Below, one piece after another: positions 30,319-41,983 of a DNA stretch of 64,000 nucleotides. Position numbers and translations under genes: made by a program. The notes beneath the pieces were generated by a model, which saw only the letters and a list, made by a program, of their open reading frames with translations, did no database searches and was not told the DNA's origin. The stretch comes from Nereocystis luetkeana (taxonomy: Eukaryota > Sar > Phaeophyceae > Laminariales > Laminariaceae), in assembly GCA_031213475.1 (NCBI GenBank), contig JARUPZ010000010.1:5434776-5498775 (forward strand), written 5' to 3'. The first letter of the stretch is position 1; every line of letters starts with the position of its first letter.

Positions 30319-30540
30319 TAGTAGTGGACAGCAGTGCGTATATACAACTGCTACAACATAAAAAAGCCGTCCACATAAAAATCGTGACGCTGGTTTCCCT
30401 CTGCTTGCGATCTCGAAGTCAGTCCGGTTTACATAGAATGTTAATACTAGAGTAAATACGGCCTAAAGTTGCTGTATACAGTCGATTTTCCGTGGAAAAA
30501 AACAGAAAAAATATATTACCCACCACTATAAATCAAAATC

Positions 30541-30985
30541 TTGCCGGAAAAAAACTTACGCGCTACCGAAAAAAGAAAATTCTTAGAATGTTATGTACTT
30601 TCATGATAACCGAAAAATATAATTATTTTTAACTTGATTTTAGTATAGAACACGTTATTACAGAAGTCTATCCACGATATTTCTTTCTCCGATCTGCCAA
30701 ACTCCAGATATTTCGTGCATTCTTCTACTTTTCCCTCTTTGATAACAAAAATTGTCGAAATAAAATATGCTCCGAATAAAACTTTCCGTATTCAATTTTT
30801 GGAAAAAAGAAGACTGACGTCATCATCCACGGCCACTTTTCCAAGTTTTTATTTTTCAGAAAAGTGACGTCACGAATCCGCATGACGACAAATGTCGACC
30901 AAGGATTTTCCACCAATCAAAATTTCCACCCATAAAAATTGACCAACCAGAAAACTGCGGGCATGAAATCCCTTTCTCTCTCTGC
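30541..30985 (-). repeat. Repeat H, copy 1
   Basis: Inverse of 53041-53525 over about 450 AT-rich bases. Shared landmarks are the GACGTCA and GTGACGTCA sites, CATAACATTCTAAGAA and TGGAAAAGTGGCC. It has no open frame and the class is unknown. Confidence 0.75.
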
Positions 30986-30999
30986 TGTATCTGTCAGCC

Positions 31000-31513
31000 T
31001 GAAAGCAGAAGAATAAATGCCACTCCAGAAAGGTGGCCGCCCCCCGCCTTGCACACTTCTTCTATTGTTGTGCGCGTAAAAAAAAACTCGCGGGGGCATT
31101 GAACAACATGCGCCATTGTTAGGGTTTGCTACAATGTCTCCACAGCAATGCACAAATCCTATAGTACAATGTGCCGATATCGCCTCTAAAATCGGCACGT
31201 CTAACGGTATGCTACGTTGTTCACAACCTCCACAAGGATTTTATTACCCCCACATTGTCTGTGTCTCCACTCTCCACACAGAGACCGACTTATGTTTCGT
31301 ATGTATGCTTGTAGGAGCGCCTTTTACGAATTTTCAATACGCACAACGACCACAGCAGTACACAGCATTAAAAAATCCATGAATGATGTTACCCTGAAGG
31401 CACACGTAGAACCGCAACAGCTGCACAACAGTACCACAGGTGGCCGAGACCCCCCCCCCTTGTGCCCATGTGGGGCTATGCAACAATTTACTATAGCAAA
31501 CCCCACAAACAAG
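31000..31513. repeat. Anonymous sequence with inverted and direct duplications
   Basis: TCGGCACGTCTAACGGTATG near 31192 resembles TCGGTACGCCTAATGGTGTG near 31736, and CCACAGGTGGCCGAGACC near 31436 is inverted near 31840. An older element may therefore surround SINE J copy 3. Not assigned. Confidence 0.35.
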
Positions 31514-31717
31514 GTATTTTTTTTTTTTCCCTTTTTTTTTCTCATCCCATTTATTATCTTCGCGCATCTTCTTCTCTCTCTCCTTCCAACTCGTAACTCA
31601 GATCCGGGGTCACATAGCAGGCTCTTCTCCCCCCTTCCCGCTACGGTACGTGCCTTCCTTTTTATCGCGAGAAGATTTCAGCCTTTTCTTCCCTCGTCGA
31701 CTCGCATCGAATTGTGC
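31514..31717 (-). repeat. SINE J, copy 3, lacking the tRNA head
   Basis: A tail (poly-T on plus) and body as far as CACAATTCGATGCGAG, then it breaks off before the tRNA-like part. Confidence 0.8.
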
Positions 31718-31859
31718 TATCTACGTCCTCTCCACTCGGTACGCCTAATGGTGTGCCACATTGTTCAGTATCAGATACCCACACGAGATTAGTTTTAGAC
31801 GCCCGCACTGCTGTGCAAGGGGGGGACCCCGGCCACCTGTGGCCCGCTCATGATACTAT

Positions 31860-32600
31860 CTGTCTGAAGCGTTAAACCGTAGAATGTAAACACTCATCAT
31901 GACGAGACACACCCAAAGACGAACCTCCGAACTGGTTCTCTCGATGACGGGGGGAGAGCGATGCCTCTCTGTCTGTATGGACAGGTCTCGACGAGATCTT
32001 CCCAAAAAACCACCATGTTCGTTGCACGTGCATCTGTGCCCCCCCCCCCCCCCCCCCGCTGGTTTTCGATAAACTCGGGTCGGAAATTAATATCTTGGGG
32101 TGAGTCATCTTGCGTTCTATGATATGCTCACGATTCCATCGCCGCGAAAATCGGATGCGACTATACCGTATAGGTGATGATGACGATGACGATGTTGAGG
32201 ATGATTGTATTGCAAAGCAAACGCCGGCCTGCGAGGCCCGGAGGCTTCGGCGCGAATGGGGCCAGAACAGCCCGGGCTTGGGGCCACCACTCGATGCTGT
32301 TTCCCTAGACGATCTGCACCAAAACTTCACAACCGGCAAGAACGTCCAGCCAACCGGATCAGCTGGGTAGTTGCACACGTGCGTCTGAGCATTTACCCAC
32401 GTGCTAGACATCTTCAACCACGCCTTGGATCGGCCGAAGCGGAACCTGGCGACGCCGAACTCACCCCAGCGGGCGATTACTATACTGTGGCATTTTCTGC
32501 CGGATCTGCGGCACTCGGCCGCATTCAAGAGGCGGCAGAGGTTCACGTTAATCGAGAGCGGCGACAAAGACTCTACAGCAGCAGCCCTCTTGCTCTCGTG
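31860..32600. other. Anonymous sequence
   Basis: A poly-C run at about 32040-32057 and several open frames on both strands, including one of 282 codons on the minus strand. None has a recognisable domain. The frames are probably due to GC content beside RT2. Confidence 0.3.
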
Positions 32601-34050
32601 GCTGATTGTGTACACCAGGCGAGGAGACGCGAGGTAAAAAAGTGCCGCCCAAGAAGAAGCTTCCGGGGGGGCTAGCGCGGCCGTGCGCCGCCACCGTGTC
32701 GCTCGGCGGGCGGGGTTCACGTCGCAGCGTGCACCCTCTTAGCAGAGTCGCAGCACGCGCTCTGGTGACCAAATCCCCTCCCGAAGACCTCGCCGAGATC
32801 CACGCGGCGGCGGCGGCGGTAGTCCTAGGAACTGCCACCGAAGGGGAGAAAGGAAGTGCTCCCCCATGGCGCAAATACGACGAGTACGCCTTGCAGGTAT
32901 TCGTGCACATGATCAGCTCCATCAGCTCCTGCAATGCTCTCTTGGCGTCCGGAAATGACGGTAAACGCCTCGTGCACATACATGCAATCCAACACCCACA
33001 CACGAAGATAGGGCGAGAGGAGTTTTGGCAAGGGCATGACAGCCTTCTGGTGGAGAATCTCCCGCATCCCTGACGCGTTCCCATCGGTGCTTATTGCATT
33101 TTTTTTGCAGTCTAGCCTCACCCGCTGGGGGGAAAGAGCCGACCGGTCCATACCGGAGGGGCAATGTGACAGGGCCGACCGTGGTTGGAGGAGGTTAGCC
33201 ACGAAGTGAGGCAGTCTGGCGTCGCTGAGCCTGAACAAGGAGACGAAGACGGGCAACTGGCTCCTTCCCACGCCGACTTCTCCAACGCGTTCCACACGGT
33301 CAAAAGGGCGACTGTACTTGCGGAGGTGGCCACCTGCGAGCCGGCGCTCAAAGTGCTAACATGGTAAGCGCTACATACGGTGAGAGACCAGCTAACGTGT
33401 TATTTCGGGTGCACTCGGAAGAGGGGGGGTACCGGACGATTGCTTGCTCTAAGAGAGGTGTAGCAAGGAGCCCCCGTCGGACGGACGATGTTCTAGTATC
33501 ATCGCGACCGAATTTGGAGCCTTTTCGTGCGGAGTTCGAGGGGGAAGAAGTTAAAGCCTTTGCCTACTCGGGCGATGTAACCATCGGGCTCATGAGGGTC
33601 TGATGTGCCCCTGGTGTCCCCTGACTGCCACATATCACAGCACGCACGGCCAGCGCCATACCCTTCCTCCGGCGCGAGAATTGACGGAACCGGCATCGCT
33701 GCCGACCCCGCCAAGACCGTGGCACTGTAGCACCTCCAAACGTGTCACGTTTTAAAGGATGGGATTTCCTTCGCTCCTGGCAAGTGTCGATATCTGAGTC
33801 GCGGATGAGGGAGAGATGACGGTGGTGGGTTGTCCCTATCGATACCGGAGAGTATACCGTTGAGCGCGCGGTCGAAGACAGGAAGGGACGAAGGCGCGGG
33901 TTGTCTGGCGCGTTGCCTGGCAGGCAAGCCCGACAAGCACGCACACGCCTTTGTTGCAACCGAAATTCTTGGGCAGATAATCAAAAGGTGTACCTCGAGC
34001 GCGTCCTGGATGCGGGGTACAGACTTCGCTCCAAGCACGCAAGAGAACAT
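32600..34050 (+). pseudogene. Decayed second reverse transcriptase (RT2), N-terminal part
   Basis: Recognisable blocks in scattered frames: ADFSNAFHTV (about 33270), an SATYGERPANVLF block (33364), SKRGVARS, a palm-like AYSGDVTIGL (about 33570), then LARCLAGKPDKHAHAFVATE (about 33895). This is the order of a non-LTR-type RT: Asp motif, Ser-x-Gly-Val-x-Gln-like motif, AYxDD-like motif. Which non-LTR clade it belongs to is unclear. The catalytic DD is replaced and the frame is broken repeatedly, so it is dead. It is interrupted at about 34050 by a LINE and resumes at 35785. Confidence 0.65.
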
Positions 34051-35775
34051 GCGGGATGGCCGAACACGGGGAGCAATCGGCCCCCATGGACATTGCACCA
34101 CGATCACCAAGAACTTGGACGGAATGACGACGGTGATCGTGACTGCGTAGGTGGCGTTCAGGCTGACGGTCTCGTGGGGCCAAGGCGGGGAATTGTGCTT
34201 GCAAACGAAAGACGTGGGGAAGATGCCACTCACCGTCACTGCAGTCGGCTACGAACAAACGGTCGAGCCTGTGTACTTGGGCGGGGCTATCAACTCAAAA
34301 TGGGAGTCCAGCGTCGAGGTAACGCGTCGACTCCAGAGGGCGGCGCGGGTGTGCTTCGGGCGGTATAATGTGTACCGCCTAGGCTTGCGCTTGCGCCTGA
34401 AGGTGCGGATGCTGAAAGTCGAGGTAATCGAGACCCTACTCTACGGGTGTATCACGTGGAGCCCGAACAAGCATAACTACGACAGACAGACAGGCCCACC
34501 ACAAGATGCTCCTCTGGTGCCTCGGCTGGCGGAAACGGAAGCGCAAAGACCGCACCCTACCCCGCGCCAACGCTCGTGCCAAAAACAACTCTGAAAGGAT
34601 TGATGCGACGGTTACGCCGACGAAAGGATATTGGTCGAGGGACGTAGTGGCACGTATGGGAGAGGGATGCCAGCCGATGAGGGTGATGCTTGGGGAGATG
34701 GTCGAGGGTGATTGAGAAAGAGGCGACATCAGCCTGTTGTCGTGATAACGGTTCTGTAGCGACTACGAGTACATCAGTCTGCCTAGGAATCGCTCAGTAT
34801 GGAGTGCTACTGAAGAAACATAACCATAACGGCCTGCAGAGGGTAGGGGGGGGGCAAGGGGTACTCCGGAGGATAGGAGTGGGACTGGGTGAGGGATCTC
34901 GAAGAGGATTTTGAGGCGTTCGACATCAAGACCGAAGGGTAGCGCGAGGCAGCGCAGAAGGCCGGTGGATGGTTCCGACGGGTCGGAGGCAGGGTGGAGG
35001 CCTTTATGCAGAGTGGCGTTCCGAGGAGAGGAGGACGACGACAGATCGACACAGGGCGGTTGCAATCGCGGCACCGACCGTTGACGCCATTGCGCGCGCA
35101 CGGGGCAGGGGAGGGGAGAGCGGGGGGGGGTGGCGGCCATGCCAAAAGACCGACGTCTGGGTGTGGTCTTCATCGCCATGATGCGTCCCTTCCCTTGGGC
35201 CCAAGTAGTTAGCGCAGTGCCGCCCGGACTCTCTTGCCTTTCTATATGACCCCAGTGCCTGCCTTCGTTTTTTGTACTTTTTCTTACTTTTCGTTTGCCG
35301 TTTTTACTGTCTTGCTCCTTCTCTCTTTCGCTGGTTTTCTCCCTTGGTCTTCTTGTTGCTATTATTTTTGTGCGTTGTGCTTTTCGGTTCTGCGCCCCCC
35401 CTGCGCTGCTTGCGAGCTTGCAAGTTTACGTAGTATCTTGAGTATGTTTTCCCTTTCTTCTACCGTTTTTCTTCTCCTTGCCCTGCTTTCGAAGTCGTTT
35501 TTTTCATATCGTCTCTTTTTTCTGGGCTTTTATTAGGTCCCTTCAGTTTCTGTTACGCCTCGTACAACGTATGTATCTACGGTAATACGTACATACATTC
35601 GCTGATTTCACTTCATTTGTTTTTCTCAGGTGTACGGTTTGCCTCAGTTATTACGTCTCTTTTTGTTTTTCATTGCTATTTTTGGTCTCCGAAGTTATTC
35701 TTCCACTTCAGAGTTGTTGGACCCCGTCATGTGATCACGGACTCGGTATTCAGCGTTGACTCAGTATGAGAACAA
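34050..35775 (+). pseudogene. RTE-like LINE, copy 3, old and 5'-truncated
   Basis: It starts at about residue 905-930 of the LINE ORF, just around where YADD would be. Clear similarity lies at 34151-34480 ([48 protein letters not shown]). The frame then breaks several times through the C-terminal region. The A/T-rich 3' UTR and the end GTGATCACGGACTC...GAGAACAACAACATC are present, with only three AAC units left. Much more diverged than copies 1 and 2, so an older insertion. It lies inside RT2. Confidence 0.8.
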
Positions 35776-37050
35776 CAACATCATGAGCACATCCTCGAGC
35801 TACCGGGGGTCATCGAGTCACTGGCGCTCTTTGAGGAGGGATGCCCGGGCGATCGGCAGACCCTGAGCCCCCACCAGCAGGCGCAAACGCGTGTGTCGGC
35901 AGAAGGCAGGAGGGTTGGGGTTGCCATCGGCAGAAGCGAGGTGGATGTCCGCCTCCACTGGAAGAAGAGATGGAGATTTTTCCGAATGTCCTGCCAGTCC
36001 AGACTGACCCTTTTCTTTCGAACCAGTGAAGACGGGGTTACCTGAATCCGGAGTCATCAATCGGCTCGGAAGGAACCTGCGAGCGATTCGCGACACATGG
36101 TGGATCCCGAGAGAAGAGAGAGTGGGACTCGTCCCTGAATCGTGACTGGAGTGGGGTCTCGGCACAGAGGAGGTCACCGCCCTATCCTCGCCCGGAAATT
36201 GGCATGCTCGCGGCGGACGACGCAAGGACTACAAACTCCCACAAGTCCTACAGTAGCTACTATAGGAAAGACGCAAGGACTCCGAAGCTACGAAGCTCTA
36301 CAAACCCTTCAACAACTACCAAGTAAAGCTGGAAAACCGTGTCCGTCACGCCGCGCCGCGCACGTGGCTGCCCTTAACCAGCTGCCCCAGACAGCATCTC
36401 CGCCGGAATCGGACTACCGTCTAAAGAGAACATATACTAGAGTCTTAGCCAAAGCCTGGATCCTCTCAGCGGCGGGAGCTACCGCCCGTCTTCCAGCGGG
36501 GTCAACGGGTTTCTGTCGATCCCTCCCGGCGTCGGAGTCCGTGGGCTTGAGTGGTAAAGTGTTGGGCATCAGGGCGTGCGTGGGATCAACGTATCCCTGC
36601 TGTAACGCAGTGGACATGCACACGCAACACGCGCCACGCAAGGGTGTGTACTCGAGCTAGAGCGCAGGTAAGCCTGGACCAAGCTGCTTTTTCACGCGAT
36701 ACCTCGCACCCTGAAGCGACTCGGAGATCCCCGCCATGCGGAAGGCGGGGAGCCCTTCACCGCAGACAGGGATCTACGGGCGGATGAAGTTCTCCGGGGA
36801 GGTAGTTTTCGTGAAGCCCCCTCCCGAGATGTTCCTTGGACAAGTCGACCTTGCTGGACTTTTAACACTCGTGCCGACCCGCAAGCGCAGGCATACCTTC
36901 GTAAAGGCAGCGCTGATCATAAAGGGCAAGTCGTGGTTGAGCTACTTCCGAAGCTACTTCCGAAGCGTGCAGGCGCCAACACCGCGCTTGGCCGAGGCAA
37001 TATTCTTTCGACAAGCTCTACTGGGGCCTATTAGGGCTTCAGAGAAGTGA
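35776..37050 (+). pseudogene. RT2, C-terminal part after the LINE insertion
   Basis: The text resumes with EHILELPGVIESLALFEEGC and SPHQQAQT, then a GGLGLPSAEAR block, LPESGVINRLGRNLRAIRDT, ALNQLPQTASPPESDYRLKR, VLAKAWILSAAG, GLSGKV, ACVGSTYPCC and EPFTADRDLR, and faintly ADPQAQAYLRKGSADHKGQ near 36880. I recall this block order from RT proteins common in algal genomes. The Cys/His region and Asp-rich tail might be a zinc finger and restriction-like endonuclease, but that is an inference. Several frame changes, no intact ORF. Confidence 0.65.
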
Positions 37051-37389
37051 ATAACAAAGTGTGGCGATATGAAAAACACCGACCACGTGAAGCAGCCCGG
37101 ACTACTCGGGCTGCTGGGGTATGGGGATGCGTCCGAAGCGAATATAACATAGGAGCGATGCGACTTGCGCGCAGGCAGCATGCCGATATGTACTCGCATT
37201 CTAGCGCGGTTCTCCTCGATGGTTGACACGGCTACACCTCTCATTGTTTTGCTCGTTTTTTTCCGGGCCCCAAGAAGGTCTAAAGCTTCGCCCGCGAGAA
37301 GTACAATAGACTGTTGGTGGGACTGCGACAGAGGAGTCTTGGAGAAATGGTACGAGAATGGTTCAGCGCGGCCAACCGAAAGAACTGAA

Positions 37390-37530
37390 GGGGGGGCGGG
37401 CGTGCTGGCGTACTCATTTGTTGCTTGCCTTAGTCTTTTGACCATTGACGACGCATCCCTTTCGAGACGGAGCACCGTTCCTACTCCAAATAGAGACACC
37501 TTCCACATTTGGGAGCTCACTAGGTTGTTT
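37390..37530 (+). repeat. Poly-G repeat G, copy 3
   Basis: GGGGGGGCGGG, TACTCATTTGTTGCTTGCC, GACCATTGACGACGCATCC, GAGACGGAGCACCGTTCC, then a shared tail AGAGACACCTTCCACATTTG also seen at 61135. Confidence 0.7.
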
Positions 37531-38140
37531 CCGTAAAATTTATAGTTTTTTTTTGCTAATCCTATCCCCTTTCTGTTTGGCCGCCTGTGGTTACCATCTA
37601 TCTTCTAGCGATCGTTTTCTCGCTGCTATCTAGTGTACCAAACTCCTCGATGTCACATTCGTCTATTTCCCTTTCCTCCCCTTCCAATACAGCCCGTTCT
37701 TCCTTGTACACTCCACAATATCATACTATGTGAGTGCTACTCTCTATTGCTTTACTAGACGGGCACATCTGTTCATCTACTTCCTCCTCGTCCCGGCTAC
37801 TGGTATACCTCTTTCTTTTTTCTGGCAGGTCCAGGTCCCCTACACCAAATCGCAGTTTCAGCGTTTTCGCTGCAGGGGGGGGGGGGGGGGGAATAATCAA
37901 CCGTGTACATAAACGGAAGTTGGTACTGACTGATCGCGACAAGCAGAACAGGGTGGAGGGACCAGTTGCACAAGAGAAGGAGATGAGATGCGACCGGGGG
38001 TGAGGGGGGCGCAAGGGGCAAGCAGATGGTGACAGCGATAGAGGTACGGAAGAGAATAATTAATGCCATGACATGTGAGTAGTTCAGTCGTGATGACGGT
38101 CAGCGGCGACGGCGGAGGGAGCGACCGCCAGAACCCGACG
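37531..38140. other. Anonymous sequence
   Basis: A G16 run near 37876. No gene recognised. Confidence 0.35.
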
Positions 38141-38169
38141 GAGGCTAGGCCTCCACGTTCAGGCGCGCC

Positions 38170-38361
38170 CTAAGATACTTTTTTTTTTTCTCGTGCCAGC
38201 GACCCGCGCTCAAGTAGTTCGTAATGTGACCACAGGGCGTGACGTTGAAAATTGTCGCGGTAATACCCGTTCCCGTCAAAAACAAGTGCCATCCCTCCTT
38301 TGTTGACGTGCTTAGTACATATGATTGACTTGACTTGGTCGACGACCGCGACAACGCCCAC
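38170..38361 (-). pseudogene. Possible FLYWCH zinc-finger relic
   Basis: The minus-strand frame reads KGGMALVFDGNGYYRD...ALWSHYELLERGSLARE. Its spacing resembles FLYWCH fingers (G..LV.DG..Y, then YW.C......C.A). The two cysteines expected after the Trp are not there (WSHYE, RGSLA), so it would not bind zinc normally. FLYWCH domains often precede MULE transposases. I find no transposase core nearby. It could also be chance. Confidence 0.3.
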
Positions 38362-38835
38362 CGATGCTGGTACCCTCGTATGAGCTTCTTCAAACGCATT
38401 AGTTTTTTTATACGATAATCTGCTGGTCTCCTTAATCTAAGCTCCCATTCAGGGTCATACGTGCTTGCTAAAATCGTCGGCTGGACTCTTGGAACGCACG
38501 GCGTATCAAAAACGGAAACATGCGGGTATTAATCCTTTTGAGGCCCCACTCAGGCGCCTTACTTGGAGAGCACCATCAGCATGGTATACAGCAGAGGCAG
38601 TGGTCTCTCATACGGCAACATCTAGCGACTTCCACGAAACACAACATCGCTCGTCGTAGACCAGGCAAGGGTCGCTCAAACGGCAACACCCATTGGCAGC
38701 AATAACCAGGACGACGTCGTGGGCACCATGGTTTCGCCGGCCGCTGTCAACTCATCCTGTGTTCTCGCGGCGGTTGGCAAGTACTACAGCCTGCAAACAT
38801 GTGTGCTCGAACGTACACCCGCCGAAGGAGGTGCT

Positions 38836-39450
38836 TCAGCTTCCCGCCTCGCTCATCAATCGCTGTTGTTCTGGCACATGGCCTGCGCTAACGCTTTCAA
38901 CGCAGCGCCAACACATTCGGCAGTTGTGCGCTTCACGATTTGATTGTAGCTGGTTTCTCCTCGCGGTGGTCCGATTCTCCCGCGACTGAGTGCTGCCTCT
39001 GACACCTTTGATATCGTCGGGAAATATCATCCACGAGTCCCGTAAGTCTTCCGCGAACCCCACGGCACTAGGCTTCCTGCTCCGGCCCCTCCGCTGCCGA
39101 ACATGTCGACGACTAAGCTGGTGACGTTGTTTAGGCACAATTTTCTCCTTTTCGCTCGAAGAGAGCTGCGCGTTGTATTTCATGAACAGAGCGACTCGGA
39201 TGGATGAGCCCGTGACACAAGGATACGATTTGAATCTCCCTTCTGCTCTTCGACGGCACGGCGGCAGGTCAGGTAGTCGTAAGGGATACAACACGTAACC
39301 ACATACCGGTATACAAACAGCAGCTGCTGTGCCCGATTTAAGGTGTGCCTTCTGTGACGCTACCGATAAACTACACCAATGTCCTGGACGCGGTACACAG
39401 TGGGTTCTGCCCCCTTTACCGCAAAACAGCGACACATAATTATCGCACAA
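38836..39450 (-). other. Unassigned 204-codon open frame
   Basis: The C-terminal two-thirds look protein-like: basic RHQLSRRHVRQRRGRSRKPS, then VGFAEDLRDSWMIFPDDIKG and a Cys-x2-Trp-Arg-Cys cluster. Plus-strand frames of 74 and 98 codons overlap it, so strand is uncertain. There is no known domain. It may belong with the FLYWCH relic 0.5 kb downstream on the same strand. Confidence 0.3.
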
Positions 39451-39630
39451 CTACCGTATGTTACCACGTGCGATGGAGCTACTTGCTCGCGTTTGCTTCG
39501 GCGCTACGCAGTCGAGACTTCCCCTGTTGCTTTGAAGCGGACAGCTTGTCATATCACAAAATAATAAGGCTTCTCGAACTGGTGGTACGGACCCAACAAG
39601 AAGCAACGCCACAAATGGTACGCGGGTTAA

Positions 39631-39720
39631 CCCTTTGAACACGGCACTCCCATATGTGGGGTCAAAATACTCAAATTGTATGTAGTTTGTCCCCAAAACG
39701 GGACTGGGGCCCTAAATGGG
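39631..39720. mobile_element. MITE B, 90 bp, TTAA both sides
   Basis: TTAA at 39627-39630 and 39721-39724. Arms are more diverged than in other copies (CCCTTTGAACACGGCACTCC against GGACTGGGGCCCTAAATGGG). Confidence 0.78.
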
Positions 39721-39886
39721 TTAAGGGGATTCACAAAATCGTCTCAGGTTTCGATCGAACGGCGGATATGATATGACAATGCAGACGCATTCCAGACAAC
39801 TCGCTGGTTATGGCTTTCCTTGTATACACATTACGCTTGAACAATCTTGTACTCCTTTCGATACGGCGCGATCTCGTCACCCACCT

Positions 39887-40327
39887 TTACGTCTTGGTGG
39901 ACCAGGACCTAACTATCCCCTCTGTTGCGTTGATTCCCGCCGCCGAAGAGACGGTCGCGTGGAGAAAGCTCTGTGGTTTACCCGATAAATAGACGCTGAT
40001 ATCACGCCGCCGCACTTTCCACGAAAATCGTGCTAAACAACGGTGAAAAACGGTAGCAACAGGCCTCAAAATCATGTCGCCCGACGCCGCATCTCCGAGG
40101 ACGCTGGACGCGTCGAAGGCATCGGAGTCATCGGACGTTTTTATGGTGTGCGTGGCGACGGCGGTGGCTTCGAAGTCCATCACAAACGTGGGGGGAAGGG
40201 CTTCCGCGACCGTTGTTGGGAGCGCGAAAATATACGATTTCGGAAATGTTGCTCCGGAAAATTGCGTCAGAAAATAAATGGCAACACCTCTCCCCCGCTC
40301 ATCACCACCAGCAAACGAAGCACCCAC
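39887..40327. other. Coding-like stretch, strand ambiguous
   Basis: The minus frame is open for 146 codons (VMDFEATAVATHTIKTSDDS, then SGDMILRPVATVFHRC). The plus frame at 40074-40277 is a complete 67-codon ORF (MSPDAASPRTLDASKASESS) with GC-rich third positions. Local composition differs from the flanks, suggesting a host exon on one strand. I cannot decide which, and recognise neither. Confidence 0.35.
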
Positions 40328-41099
40328 CTAATTGCATGATGTATATCAACACTACAACACTGCCTGGCTTCGGCTGCGTGATCGGCACTGAGTGGTGTCG
40401 CCGTTTTAGCTCGTCCGTACAGCCCTTAGCGATTCGCTTCTTCTATTTATGAGGCAAAAAACTGACGGCAATGCTCGCTGGATGTGGAGTAAAACGGACG
40501 CATTTACGCCGACAAATGTGATCGTTGTATGGTCGCCCGGTTAATTGCGGACCCCGGAGAGACCTTGCAAGCTAGCGCTCTCTTTGTTGAGAGTACTCAG
40601 TATCATACGAGATACTTTGCAATTGACGTTTTCCCAAGCGGGAGCCTCCAGGGTTAGGTTCGCGTCGCCCGTACGTCAGACAAAGTAGACAGAAGTATCC
40701 ACACATAGCCAAAGATCGGAACGTAGTTGCCCCATTTTAATCTGTCAACGCCGAAGATATTGCCGAAATGATGGCTTCCTCCTTGCGCGCACCTGCACGG
40801 GTATGCAGTGCAGGGGTGCGCCGTGCAAGGGGGTGTGCAGCGTATCCTTTTCTCGCCTGCAGGGGGGGCTACCACATCGCGTTTGGAATAATATGGTTAG
40901 CGGAGGTTCGCCTGGTTGTTGTGCTGAATGCAACTCAGCAGCTGTGAGACCTGCTTGCTCTGTGCATTGTGTACAGCAAATAAATGAATCCTACACGACG
41001 GGCTCCGCGCTTCTACTTCGTACCAGGTCTTGCTGGATCGTCGTTGTATCACGCTGTTGCTGGATCGGCGTTGTAAAAAGCTACCAGTAAGTTTAAAAA

Positions 41100-41170
41100 A
41101 CTAACTACAAGGGTAAAGTAGTAGTCGTAGTAGTATAGTAGTAGTAGAAGTAGTAACTGAATACCAGGTA
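41100..41170. repeat. AGT/GTA-rich microsatellite
   Basis: Irregular GTAGTAGTAG repetition ending in TACCAGGTA. Confidence 0.7.
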
Positions 41171-41746
41171 ACTGTTTGTTGCTGCTGCTGTATTTGTACC
41201 AAGTACAACGCTACATCTACTGCTGTTATAACAGCCTGCGATGGTAATGGATTGGTACATACCTACAAGAGCACGGTGATAAGTCGGTAGGCGGCGGTCA
41301 TTGTACGGTTTGTGTCGATCGTTATACGATAGTGGTACGCACTGCTGTAGGTTGGACTTCGGTATATCTTCTGAACCCCCATGGTATCCTTCGCTCTATT
41401 TTTTTACCGTTCGTCGTACAAGTAGTTCGTAGTACGTCGTGCACCAGAAGTTACAGATCTCACAACGAAACAGTAAAACCGTTACACATCGTCACACCTT
41501 GGCCGAATCTCACGACCGGTCACGGATGACATACGACACACGACACACAGACACGACGACCGATGATGCCATGATCTGGTCACGATTCAAGATTCACGAT
41601 TCATGATCTCAAAAAGAAAAAAACGTTACGAACGAAACGGAACTAAAAACGCGGCCTAATTTCTTGCTGGTCAGGCGTGCAAGGCCACAAGAGAAGCTCA
41701 GTAAAAGTGGAAACACCCATCAGCGCCCTCTACGCGCAGGGGTACA

Positions 41747-41983
41747 ATGGCAGACCGCGCGCTCACTGCACGCACGATTCGGAAAGGGTTTACGGTGGAC
41801 ACGGGTGCCGGCGGTGCCGGCACCGTTCGGTTAAAGAACAAGCGAATCGCCACGGCTGCGGAGCTGGGCTTAGCCGAGCACCTTGCTGTCCTTGATGAGG
41901 CAACGGAGCTGCCCCCGTTCGGGTTCAACATTGCGGGGCTCGAGCAGCGTCTGGAACGGCGCCTGGGGCTTGAGATCACTCCG
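41747..41983 (+). CDS. Probable first exon of an unknown host gene
   Basis: A 79-codon block starts at ATG in the context TACAATGG and ends in phase 0 at a donor-like CCG|GTGCGAG, the same GTGCGA as at 15549. The peptide has MADRALTARTIRKGFTVDTG, AGGAGTVRLKNKRIATAAEL, GLAEHLAVLDEATELPPFGF and NIAGLEQRLERRLGLEITP. It is soluble, mixed charge, with an Ala/Leu helix-rich middle, no signal peptide and no membrane segment. GC is well above both flanks. I do not recognise the family. Beyond the donor the frame continues into AT-rich text unlike the exon, which supports splicing. No second exon is identified. Confidence 0.5.

Noticed and set aside
31872-32720. A 282-codon minus-strand ORF
   Set aside because: No domain, it crosses a poly-C run, and it overlaps the plus-strand start of RT2 in a GC-rich stretch. 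Probably composition.
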